DNA from: Aquitalea aquatica
Lineage (GTDB): Bacteria > Pseudomonadota > Gammaproteobacteria > Burkholderiales > Chromobacteriaceae
Assembly: GCF_013911085.1 (NCBI RefSeq)
Contig: NZ_JACERN010000046.1
Span: forward strand, 1-64,000
DNA length: 64,000 nucleotides
Reading direction: 5' to 3'
Positions 32,577-39,853 of the stretch are shown here, piece after piece (the stretch's first letter is position 1; every line of letters starts with the position of its first letter). The notes under the pieces were generated by a model. It had not been told where the DNA came from, made no database searches, and saw nothing but the letters and a program-made list of their open reading frames with translations. A program made the position numbers and the translations under genes.

Positions 32577-33311
32577 ATGCACACTCTTGTCGACTCCGCA
32601 CCCACGGAACCGCAGTTGCAACGCAGTCTGGACGTGCTGCAGGATTTGCTGCCCTTGAGCGCCTGCGCCTTTTATCGGGTAAACCGGCAGCAACAGCCAC
32701 ATGGCTTCGTGCTGCGCAGCATGCCGGATGCGGTGCATCAGCGCTATGTCAGCCGTTACATGCAGCACGACCCCTTGCATCCGGCGCGGCTTGCCGTACA
32801 GCCACGCAATGTGGTGGCTCTGGGCGAGGTGCTGGCTGCACCCTTGCAGCCGGTGTCCCGCTACGGCCCCTTCCTGGCCAGCAGCCGGGTGGTGGACGTG
32901 GTGGAAATCCTGCTGCGTCGTGGCGGGCGGGTGGTGGCCGGTTTTTCGCTGCTACGGCAGGGCCGCATGCAGGGTTTTGCTGCCGAGGAACTGCGGTTGC
33001 TACAGCAGGTTTACGGCCTACTGGATATGGCGCTGGAACCCTGCCTGCAGCCAGGCCGTGAGCCAGGCACGCAGGTGGCACTCACCGGGCGCGAGGCCGA
33101 GATTGCCCGGCTGCTGTGTGCCGGTGCCTGTAACAAGAGCATGGCCCGTGAGCTGGATATTGGTCTGGCCACGGTCAAGACCCATTTGCTGCACCTGTTT
33201 CGCAAGTTTGCCGTATCCAATCGTACCGAACTGGCCTGCGCACTGTTTGCACAGCAGCAAGCGGCAGCGCCGGGCGCAGCCAGCCAGGTCTTCTCCGGAA
33301 GTCATCCATAA
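32577..33311 (+). CDS. LuxR-family transcriptional regulator
   Basis: Regulator of 244 residues with a C-terminal GerE-type helix-turn-helix (about 170-230: LTGREAEIARLLCAGACNKSMARELDIGLATVKTHL broken over the two helices). The N-terminal 150 residues look GAF/autoinducer-domain-like but lack the set of conserved aromatic residues of acyl-homoserine lactone receptors, and no LuxI gene is nearby. It lies inside the operon between the aminotransferase and the permease, so it probably senses a pathway compound. GAGGGGGG precedes the ATG. Confidence 0.85.
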   Translation: MHTLVDSAPTEPQLQRSLDVLQDLLPLSACAFYRVNRQQQPHGFVLRSMPDAVHQRYVSRYMQHDPLHPARLAVQPRNVVALGEVLAAPLQPVSRYGPFLASSRVVDVVEILLRRGGRVVAGFSLLRQGRMQGFAAEELRLLQQVYGLLDMALEPCLQPGREPGTQVALTGREAEIARLLCAGACNKSMARELDIGLATVKTHLLHLFRKFAVSNRTELACALFAQQQAAAPGAASQVFSGSHP

Positions 33312-33429
33312 CAATAAGGATTTCCGGTTTCAGCATGGGAAAGAAAGTCGCGGTGCGCCACAGACGGGCCAGCAGCCCGCTGCCGTGCTGACTTTGCCAT
33401 GGTTAGCGTATTTCAGGAGGAGAAACCAG

Positions 33430-34941
33430 ATGTCGATAGAGAAGAAACTGACCCAGCACCTGCAGCAAGGGGTGGTGGGATTTCCGGTGGCGCTGGCCAG
33501 TTCGGTCGGCGTGGTGATGGCCAGTCCGGTCATCCTTACCGTTACCAGCGGTTTTGGCATGGCCGGCAGTACGTTTGCCCTGGCCATGCTGATTGCCTTC
33601 ATCATGATGCAGGCCCAGGCAACGACCTTTGCCGAAGCCGCATCTATGCTGCCCACCTCGGGTGCTGTCTACGATTATATTTCCGGTGGTCTGGGGCGCT
33701 TCTGGGCCATCACCGGCACCATCTCCGCCTATCTGCTGGTGCATGTGTTTGCCGGTACCGCCGAAACCATCCTGTCCGGCATCATGGCGCTGGTGAATTT
33801 CGAGCATCTGAACACCATGATGGAGCACAGCGGCACCTCCTGGATGGTGGGGGTGGGGCTGGTCATCCTGTTCGGCCTGCTCAATGCGCTGGGCATCACC
33901 ATTTTCGGCAAGGCAGAGATCATCCTCACCTTCGTGATGTGGGCCACGCTGACGGTCTTCGGTGTCATCGGTCTGCTCAAGGCACCGGCTGTGTCGCTGC
34001 AGGGCTGGTTTGGCAACCCGCTGGATCTGTCCGACCCCAGCGGCGTGCTCAGCCTGATCGGCATGGCCATGTTCATGTTTGTCGGCTTCGAGCTGGTGAC
34101 GCCACTGGCTCCCGAGTTGAAAAACGCTGGCCGCAATATCCCGCGTGCTGCCCGCTTGGGCCTGACCGGCGTGGCGGTGACCATGGCCATTTATGGCGCA
34201 GCCATGGTGCATCAGGTGGCCAATGTGGCGATGGACCCGAAAAATCCGGCCGGCCCGCATCTGCTGGATACACCGATGGCCATTCCCGCTTTTGCCGACC
34301 AGGTGATGGGCCCGTTTGGCAAGATCTGGCTGGGCATCGGCCTGCTGTTTGCCGGGGCAGCCACCATCAATACCCTGATTGCCGCTCTGCCGCGCATCCT
34401 GTACGGCATGGCCATCGATGGCGCACTGCCCAGAGCCTTCACCTATCTGCACCCGCGTTTCAAGACTCCACTGCTGGGCATTCTGGTGGCGGTCATCATT
34501 CCCTGCAGTCATGCCTGGCTGATCCAGGGGGATCTGGATCGCATCATGCCGCTGGTGCTGGCCGCCGTCTGTGCCTGGGGCGTGGCTTATCTGCTGGTGA
34601 ATCTGGCGGTGGCGCGCTTGCGCTTTACCCGGCCTGATTTTCCGCGCGCCTATCGTTCGCCGTGGTTTCCGCTGCCGCAGATCGTGTCCTCGGTGGGCAT
34701 TCTGATTGCCATCTGGTACATCACGCCGCCGGGCATGCATCCGCGTGATATCTATCTGCCCTTTGGCATCATGCTGGGCCTGACCGCGCTGTATGCGCTG
34801 GTGTGGACGGTGTGCGTGCAGAAGGTTAATCCCTTCCGTGCCGTGGCGCTGGAGGACATTCTCACTGCTGAGTTCGGCAAGGTGGGTGGCCATGCCTCGC
34901 TGATCGACGAGGAGCTGAAGCGTGTGGCAACGAGCGCTTGA
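33430..34941 (+). CDS. APC-superfamily amino acid/amine permease
   Basis: Inner-membrane transporter of 503 residues with about 12-13 helices. The first helix region VGFPVALASSVGVVMASPVIL and the helix 6 region FMFVGFELVTPLAPELKNAGRNIPRA are typical of APC amine and amino-acid permeases. The context (aminotransferase, aldehyde dehydrogenase) suggests an amine or amino-acid substrate. AGGAGGAG gives a strong translation start at 33430, 118 bases after the LuxR gene. The unknown gene downstream begins inside its 3' end (20-base overlap). Confidence 0.9.
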   Translation: MSIEKKLTQHLQQGVVGFPVALASSVGVVMASPVILTVTSGFGMAGSTFALAMLIAFIMMQAQATTFAEAASMLPTSGAVYDYISGGLGRFWAITGTISAYLLVHVFAGTAETILSGIMALVNFEHLNTMMEHSGTSWMVGVGLVILFGLLNALGITIFGKAEIILTFVMWATLTVFGVIGLLKAPAVSLQGWFGNPLDLSDPSGVLSLIGMAMFMFVGFELVTPLAPELKNAGRNIPRAARLGLTGVAVTMAIYGAAMVHQVANVAMDPKNPAGPHLLDTPMAIPAFADQVMGPFGKIWLGIGLLFAGAATINTLIAALPRILYGMAIDGALPRAFTYLHPRFKTPLLGILVAVIIPCSHAWLIQGDLDRIMPLVLAAVCAWGVAYLLVNLAVARLRFTRPDFPRAYRSPWFPLPQIVSSVGILIAIWYITPPGMHPRDIYLPFGIMLGLTALYALVWTVCVQKVNPFRAVALEDILTAEFGKVGGHASLIDEELKRVATSA

Positions 34942-35533
34942 TTTTGCCTTGCGCCCCCGGCTGCCCAAGGGCTACCGGCCGGGGGTGACCCTGGCGCGGC
35001 TGGAGCGAGACCTGAGCGGCCTGGACTATCTGGGCGAGGAGGATGGCCAGCGTCGCTATGCACTGCCCGGCAGCAGCTGGAGCGTGCTGGTGAGCGAAGT
35101 GGTGGACAGCCAGCTCTTGCTGCATACCGTCAGCTGTCGCTTCAGCCTGCAGCTGCCGCTAGCCGGCCCAGCCCAGCCTTGCCAGCTGGTTTTCAACCAC
35201 CGTGGCCATTGGCGGCGCAGCGGTATTGCCTGCCGTCTGCAGCGCGGTGATGCCGAAGCGCTGGCTGCCTTGCGGCAGCAACTGGAGCAGGATGCCGACC
35301 TGCACACCGCGCTGATGCCGCTGGATTTCAAACGCTGCGAGCTATTGGGTGATGCCACAGGCTGGCGCGTGGAAATCGAGCCTTTCGCCGCCAGCGAAGT
35401 GGTCGGCAGGTTTCCACCATTTCGCCGCTATATCCGTCTGATCAACACCCAGAAATTGGCAGTGCTGGCCTGTATGGCAGCATTGCGCCGCCTGCTTTTG
35501 GCGCAAGATGGCCCTCCCCTGAAACAAGACTAA
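34922..35533 (+). CDS. Protein of unknown function between permease and arylsulfatase genes
   Basis: A 203-residue cytoplasmic protein without signal peptide or membrane helix. It begins with GTG inside the permease gene, with GAGGAGC eight bases upstream, so it is translationally coupled. Features are an N-terminal RPRLPKGYRPGVTLARLERDL, a central beta-rich part with Cys in TVSCRFSLQL, and a C-terminal FPPFRRYIRLINTQKLAVLACMA divided by a likely amphipathic helix. I do not recognise the family with confidence (it may be a DUF3156-type protein). Its position makes it part of the amine/arylsulfatase operon. Confidence 0.7.
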   Translation: MWQRALDFALRPRLPKGYRPGVTLARLERDLSGLDYLGEEDGQRRYALPGSSWSVLVSEVVDSQLLLHTVSCRFSLQLPLAGPAQPCQLVFNHRGHWRRSGIACRLQRGDAEALAALRQQLEQDADLHTALMPLDFKRCELLGDATGWRVEIEPFAASEVVGRFPPFRRYIRLINTQKLAVLACMAALRRLLLAQDGPPLKQD

Positions 35534-35570
35534 GGGCGGCTGCCAGGGTAGTCCGTCCGGGAGGATGGAC

Positions 35571-37247
35571 ATGCGGCAGAGCAGATTTGTACTGGGCAGC
35601 GTGCTTCTCTGGCTGGCCACGGCGGTGCAGGCCGCCGGGCCGGTACCACGGCCCAATATCGTACTGCTGGTGGTAGACGATATGGGCTATTCCGATCTGG
35701 GGGCGATGGGCGGCGAAATCGACACCCCCCACCTGGATGCCTTGCTGCGTGAAGGCCGGCTGTTGTCCAGCATGTTGGTGGCACCCACTTGTTCACCCAC
35801 CCGCGCCATGCTGCTGTCCGGCATGGACAATCATCTGGCTGGTGTCGGCAATATGGCCGAGATGATGAGCCCCACGCTGACCCCGCATCAGCTGGGGCAG
35901 GCCGGTTACGAAGGCTATCTGGCCAGCCGGGTGGTGGCCCTGCCGCAGCTGCTGCGCGAGGCCGGCTATCACACTTATATGAGTGGCAAGTGGCATCTGG
36001 GCATGGCCGATGGCCAACGACCGGAGAGCCGTGGCTTTGAGCGCTCTTTTGCCTTGATGAACGGCGGCGCCGCGCATTTCAACCAGTCGGCCCCGCAACA
36101 GATTGTGGCCGGCACGCCAGCGCCGACCTATCGCGAAGATGGCCACCTTGTTTCCTTGCCGGCCAATTTCTACTCCACCACGTTTTTCACGGACAAGCTG
36201 ATCAGCTATCTGGATACACAGCCGGCAGATGGCCAGCCCTTCTTCGCCTATCTGGCCTACACCGCGCCGCACCTGCCCCTACAAGCACCAGACCGCTTCT
36301 TGCGGCAATATCGCGGGCGCTATGCCGCCGGTTACGAGGAAGTTTCCCGCCAGCGCATTGCCCGCATGCAGCAACTGGGCCTGATCGGCAAGCAGGTCAA
36401 GCCTGTTCCCATGCCGGCGGGTGTCCGACCCTGGGCCAGCCTCAGCCCGGCCGAGCAGGCCCGTTCCGCCCGTGATATGGAAGCCTATGCTGCCATGCTC
36501 AGTGCGCTGGATGCCGAGGTGGGCCGGCTGGTGGCGCATTTGAAGCAGCGCGGCCAGTTTGACAATACCGTCATCCTCTTCCTGTCCGACAACGGACCGG
36601 AAGGTAATGACTGGGCGGCAGATGGCGGCAACAAAAGCTGGATACCCGCCAACTTCGACAACCGGCTGGAGAATATCGGCCGGCCCAACTCTTTTGCCTT
36701 TCAGGGGCCGGCCTGGGGCCAGGTCAGCGCCCAGCCTTTCCGGTATTTCAAGGCATTTACCTACGAGGGGGGAGTGCGTTCGGCCTCGTTCATCCGCTAT
36801 CCCGCCGCTATCAATGCTGGTCGCAGCACCCAGCTGCTGACCGCCATGGATGTGATGCCCACCCTGCTCGAGCTGGCAGGGGCGCGTCATCCCGGCCTGC
36901 TGTGGCAGGGACAGACCGTGCTGCCTGTGCAAGGGATGTCGATGCTGCCCTATCTGCAAGGCCGTGCTGCCGTGCACAATCCTGATTATGTGTGGGGTAT
37001 GGAGCTGATGGGGCGGCAAGCCTTGCGCAAGGGCCACTGGAAAATCGTCTACCACTACCAGAATCGCAATCAGGGGCGCTGGGCCTTATACGATCTGCAG
37101 CAAGATCCGGGCGAACAGCATGATGTTGCCAGCCGCCATGCCGCCAAGCTGGACGAACTGCTGACGGAATGGGCGCAGTATGTGCAGCGCAATAATGTGC
37201 GCCCCGGTACGCGTGACACCGGCTATCCACTGACCGGAGACGAATGA
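35571..37247 (+). CDS. Exported arylsulfatase (Cys-type)
   Basis: Hydrolyses aryl sulfate esters. It has 558 residues. I start at 35571, since GGGAGG lies six bases upstream; a second ATG two codons earlier has no room for it. A Sec signal peptide ends near AVQAAG. The sulfatase fold has metal ligands in LLVVDDMGYSDLG, the formylglycine precursor Cys74 in TCSPTRAMLLSG, HLGMA and a second acidic set in FLSDNGPEGND. Sulfatases of this class must have the Cys oxidised to formylglycine; the modifying enzyme is the next gene. It would release phenolic compounds (for example from tyramine or tyrosine sulfate) and sulfate in the periplasm. Confidence 0.93.
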   Translation: MRQSRFVLGSVLLWLATAVQAAGPVPRPNIVLLVVDDMGYSDLGAMGGEIDTPHLDALLREGRLLSSMLVAPTCSPTRAMLLSGMDNHLAGVGNMAEMMSPTLTPHQLGQAGYEGYLASRVVALPQLLREAGYHTYMSGKWHLGMADGQRPESRGFERSFALMNGGAAHFNQSAPQQIVAGTPAPTYREDGHLVSLPANFYSTTFFTDKLISYLDTQPADGQPFFAYLAYTAPHLPLQAPDRFLRQYRGRYAAGYEEVSRQRIARMQQLGLIGKQVKPVPMPAGVRPWASLSPAEQARSARDMEAYAAMLSALDAEVGRLVAHLKQRGQFDNTVILFLSDNGPEGNDWAADGGNKSWIPANFDNRLENIGRPNSFAFQGPAWGQVSAQPFRYFKAFTYEGGVRSASFIRYPAAINAGRSTQLLTAMDVMPTLLELAGARHPGLLWQGQTVLPVQGMSMLPYLQGRAAVHNPDYVWGMELMGRQALRKGHWKIVYHYQNRNQGRWALYDLQQDPGEQHDVASRHAAKLDELLTEWAQYVQRNNVRPGTRDTGYPLTGDE

Positions 37248-37248
37248 T

Positions 37249-38265
37249 ATGCGGCGCGGCTTGATCGCAGGCGGGCTGCTGTGGGTGAGTCTGGCGGCGG
37301 CAGCCGCACCACTGCTGGGTAGTGCTGCGGCCTGCCGGCGCTATGGCGGTGTGCCAGACTCAGCTGCCACGGCACAAGGCTGGGTGCCGGGTGGGCGCTT
37401 CATCATGGGAGCGGATGATGCCTATCCCGAAGAAGCGCCGGCGCGCGAGGTCACCGTCGCAGGCTTCTGGATGGACAGACAGGAAGTCAGCAATGCCCAG
37501 TTTGCCCGCTTTGTGCGCGCCACCGGCTATCGCACCCTGGCCGAGCGCGGGCTGGATGTTAGGCGCTATCCCGCCGTGCCGGCCAGGCTGCGCCAGCCTG
37601 GCTCCATGGTGTTTATCATGCCGACCCGGCTGGCCCCGGGCCAAGTCAACTGGTGGCACTTTGTGCCCGGTGCCAACTGGCGGCAGCCGGAAGGACCGGG
37701 TAGCAGCTGGCGGGGACGGGAGAACCACCCGGTGGTGCATATCGCCCGTGAAGATGCCACAGCCTATGCCCGCTGGGCCGGGCGCAGCCTGCCTACCGAG
37801 GCTGAGTTCGAATATGCCGCGCGTGGCGGTGCCGACAGTCGTTTTCCCTGGGGAGATAGCCTGCAGCGACAAGGCCTGCAGATGGCCAATACCTGGCAGG
37901 GGCCTTTCCCCTTCAAGAACAATACTGAGGATGGCTTTGCCGCTACCGCACCGGTGGGCTGTTTTGCCGCCAATGGCTATGGCCTGTTCGACCTGATCGG
38001 CAATGTGTGGGAATGGACCGCTGATGACTGGAGTACGCCGCTGGCCAGCATCACGACGCTGCCGGCGTTGAATCTGGAGGATGCGCTGTCATTGCAGGGC
38101 CGTGGCAGCCAGCTTGGCACCATCAAGGGTGGTTCTTTCCTGTGCTCGCCGCTGTATTGCCAGCGTTACCGGCCCAGCGCACGTCATGCCCAGGAGCTGA
38201 GCCTGGGCAGCAGCCATATCGGTTTTCGCACCGTATCGCACGCGCCCGGCCCGGCAGGGCCTTAA
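37249..38265 (+). CDS. Formylglycine-generating enzyme (SUMF1 family), exported
   Basis: Converts the sulfatase active-site cysteine to formylglycine using oxygen and copper. It has 338 residues. A hydrophobic signal peptide precedes the FGE domain, which shows PGGRFIMGADDAYPEE, DRQEVSNAQFARFV, SLPTEAEFEYAARGG, GNVWEWTADDW and the catalytic cysteine pair Cys299/Cys304 in CSPLYCQRYRPSAR. The intact pair separates it from other SUMF1-domain proteins. It starts one base after the sulfatase stop. Its export implies modification in the periplasm, where oxygen and copper are available, unlike cytoplasmic AtsB-type systems. Its stop overlaps the convergent hpaR stop. Confidence 0.92.
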   Translation: MRRGLIAGGLLWVSLAAAAAPLLGSAAACRRYGGVPDSAATAQGWVPGGRFIMGADDAYPEEAPAREVTVAGFWMDRQEVSNAQFARFVRATGYRTLAERGLDVRRYPAVPARLRQPGSMVFIMPTRLAPGQVNWWHFVPGANWRQPEGPGSSWRGRENHPVVHIAREDATAYARWAGRSLPTEAEFEYAARGGADSRFPWGDSLQRQGLQMANTWQGPFPFKNNTEDGFAATAPVGCFAANGYGLFDLIGNVWEWTADDWSTPLASITTLPALNLEDALSLQGRGSQLGTIKGGSFLCSPLYCQRYRPSARHAQELSLGSSHIGFRTVSHAPGPAGP

Positions 38266-38738
38266 GCTTCCTCTAGCGTGCTGCTTGGCAGTACTCCGGG
38301 TTGGGGGGCGGGTAGCTGTTCCAGCTCGCTCAGCAGGCTGATCAGCAGCTCCAGTTTTTCCTCGCCGAAATGGGCTTCGATCTGTTCGTAGCAGGCGGTA
38401 GATAGCGGGGCCACCTGGCGGGTCAGGCGGCGCCCCTCCTTGGACAAGGAGACGATCAGCCGGCGGCTGTCCACCTTGTCACGGCTGCGCAGCACCAGCC
38501 CGGCCTTTTCCATGCGCACCAGGATGCCGGTCAGGCTGGGTGACAGGATGCAGGCCAGGTCGGCAATCATGCCGGCTTCCATTTCACCGCGATCATCCAG
38601 CAGCCGCAAGATGCGCCATTGCTGTTCAGTCAGGCCCACGCTATTGAGCAGGGGGCGGAAATAAGCCATCACTGCTTCGCGGGCGCGCAGCAAATGTTGG
38701 GGCAGGCGGTGCTGGTGCTGGGGGTTCTGTTTGGGCAT
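38262..38738 (-). CDS. hpaR: MarR-family repressor, HpaR type
   Basis: Winged-helix repressor of 158 residues. The N-terminal HRLPQHLLRAREAVMAYFRP and GLTEQQWRILRLL are the signature of HpaR, the homoprotocatechuate-operon regulator; the wing region LVLRSRDKVDSRRLIVSLSKEG is intact. I start at 38738 because the putative promoter -10 at 38767-38772 would leave any earlier start untranscribed; the ribosome-binding site there is weak. It lies 12 kb from the operon it should repress. Its own promoter carries the TTAANWTGTTAA motif found before hpaG1 and the hydroxylase, so autorepression is likely. Phenylacetate-type ligands would release it. Confidence 0.87.
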   Translation of the reverse strand: MPKQNPQHQHRLPQHLLRAREAVMAYFRPLLNSVGLTEQQWRILRLLDDRGEMEAGMIADLACILSPSLTGILVRMEKAGLVLRSRDKVDSRRLIVSLSKEGRRLTRQVAPLSTACYEQIEAHFGEEKLELLISLLSELEQLPAPQPGVLPSSTLEEA

Positions 38739-38761
38739 GGGGTACTGGATGAGCAATGTTT

Positions 38762-38773
38762 TTAACATCTTAA
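38762..38773 (-). promoter_or_regulatory. HpaR operator overlapping the hpaR -10 element
   Basis: The minus strand reads TTAAGATGTTAA, a full match to TTAANWTGTTAA. It covers the -10 hexamer TAAGAT of hpaR. Confidence 0.65.
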
Positions 38774-38795
38774 CATTCAGTTTCCTGCAACCCAA
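38767..38795 (-). promoter_or_regulatory. Sigma-70 promoter candidate of hpaR
   Basis: On the minus strand -35 TTGGGT (38795-38790) and -10 TAAGAT (38772-38767) are 17 bases apart. The match is moderate, but it agrees with the operator position and the chosen start codon. Confidence 0.5.
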
Positions 38796-38896
38796 GTTCG
38801 CTGCTGTGTGCACCGGGTACTCTCCACCATTTGATGGATAGGGCGCTGCCGCGCTGCAGCCTAGACTGGTCGCTTATCCACCAACAGGAGCAAGAC

Positions 38897-39685
38897 ATGA
38901 GCGAACAGGCCAAAACCATCGTCATTACCGGAGCCGGCAGCGGCATTGGTGCCGCCTGCGCCCGCCTGCTGGCCGTCGATGGCCACGCGCTGGTGCTGAT
39001 AGGCCGCCGCGCCGCGCCATTGCAGGCAGTGGCACAGGATTGCGGTGCGCTGGCACTGGTGGGCGATGCCGCCAGCAGCGCCGACTGGCAAGCGATGCAG
39101 GCCCAGATCATGCAGCGCTACGGGCGGATTGACGGCCTGCTGTGCTGCGCCGGCGGGCTGGGCATGGGCAGTGCGCTGGCTACCGACGATGCGGCATGGC
39201 AGGCGGCCATGCGTGCCAATCTGGATTCGGCCTTTGTCAGCACGCGCGCCTGCCTGCCGGCCCTGATAAACAGCCGGGGGGCTGTGGTGTTGCTGGCATC
39301 GATTGCCTCGCTGGCCGCCGGCCCGGAAGTGTGTGGCTACACTACGGCCAAACACGCCTTGATCGGCCTCACCCGTTCGCTGGCGCGCGACTATGGCCCG
39401 CAAGGGGTGAGGGTGAATGCCGTCTGCCCCGGCTGGGTGACCACGCCGATGGCCGACGAGGAAATGCAACCGCTGATGCAACATTATGGCGACAGCCTGC
39501 AACAGGCTTATGCCCGGGTGACGGCCGACGTGCCCTTGCGCCGCGCCGCTGCAGCGGAGGAAATCGCCGCGGTATGCCGCTTTTTGCTGTCGGAGCAGGC
39601 CAGCATCATCACCGGCGCCGCCATTGTGGCGGATGGTGGCTCCAGTATTGTCGATGTGCCGACGCTGGCGTATGGCCGGCTCTGA
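38897..39685 (+). CDS. Short-chain dehydrogenase/reductase
   Basis: NAD(P)-dependent oxidoreductase of 262 residues. The classical SDR set is present: TGAGSGIGAA, the NNAG-equivalent CCAGG, catalytic Ser in LLASIASLA, YTTAK and the C-terminal ITGAAIVADGGSS. I start it at the ATG at 38897 (AGGAG upstream). It is divergent from hpaR, sharing the 160-base region between them. An 11-base motif upstream recurs before moaF on the opposite side, hinting at common control. Substrate unknown; a role with MoaF and the second SDR is likely by position. Confidence 0.88.
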   Translation: MSEQAKTIVITGAGSGIGAACARLLAVDGHALVLIGRRAAPLQAVAQDCGALALVGDAASSADWQAMQAQIMQRYGRIDGLLCCAGGLGMGSALATDDAAWQAAMRANLDSAFVSTRACLPALINSRGAVVLLASIASLAAGPEVCGYTTAKHALIGLTRSLARDYGPQGVRVNAVCPGWVTTPMADEEMQPLMQHYGDSLQQAYARVTADVPLRRAAAAEEIAAVCRFLLSEQASIITGAAIVADGGSSIVDVPTLAYGRL

Positions 39686-39698
39686 CACCATTACAAGT

Positions 39699-39728
39699 AG
39701 CAAGACCGCCGGGTGGCGGTCTTGCTTC
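39699..39728. terminator. Terminator between the convergent SDR genes
   Basis: AGCAAGACCGCC (39699-39710) and GGCGGTCTTGCT (39715-39726) flank GGGT. T runs are short on either side, so termination may be partial, but the position just after the stop fits. Confidence 0.75.
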
Positions 39729-39826
39729 GCGCTGCGAACAAAACCCTGCTGCAGCCTTGCGCCTCATGGCGGTACTGCTGCTACTGTCGGCGTCGGCGCG
39801 CCTTGCCCCAGGGACTGTTGTTGATT
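39729..39826 (-). repeat. Dispersed ~100-bp intergenic repeat, copy R4
   Basis: On the minus strand it shares GGCGCGCCGACGC, GAGGCGCAAGGC, GCAGCAGGGTTTTGTTCGCAGC with R2 and R3. The other end is truncated or diverged: the GCTAACAAAATAGCGCAGC block is not intact. It lies between convergent genes. Confidence 0.8.
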
Positions 39827-39853
39827 GCTCTGAATTGGCTAAACCGTTTTGGG

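Noticed and set aside
33403-34968. A 521-codon minus-strand frame opposite the APC permease
   Set aside because: Rich in His, Gln and Arg, as expected from the complement of hydrophobic codons; the permease frame has membrane helices and family motifs.
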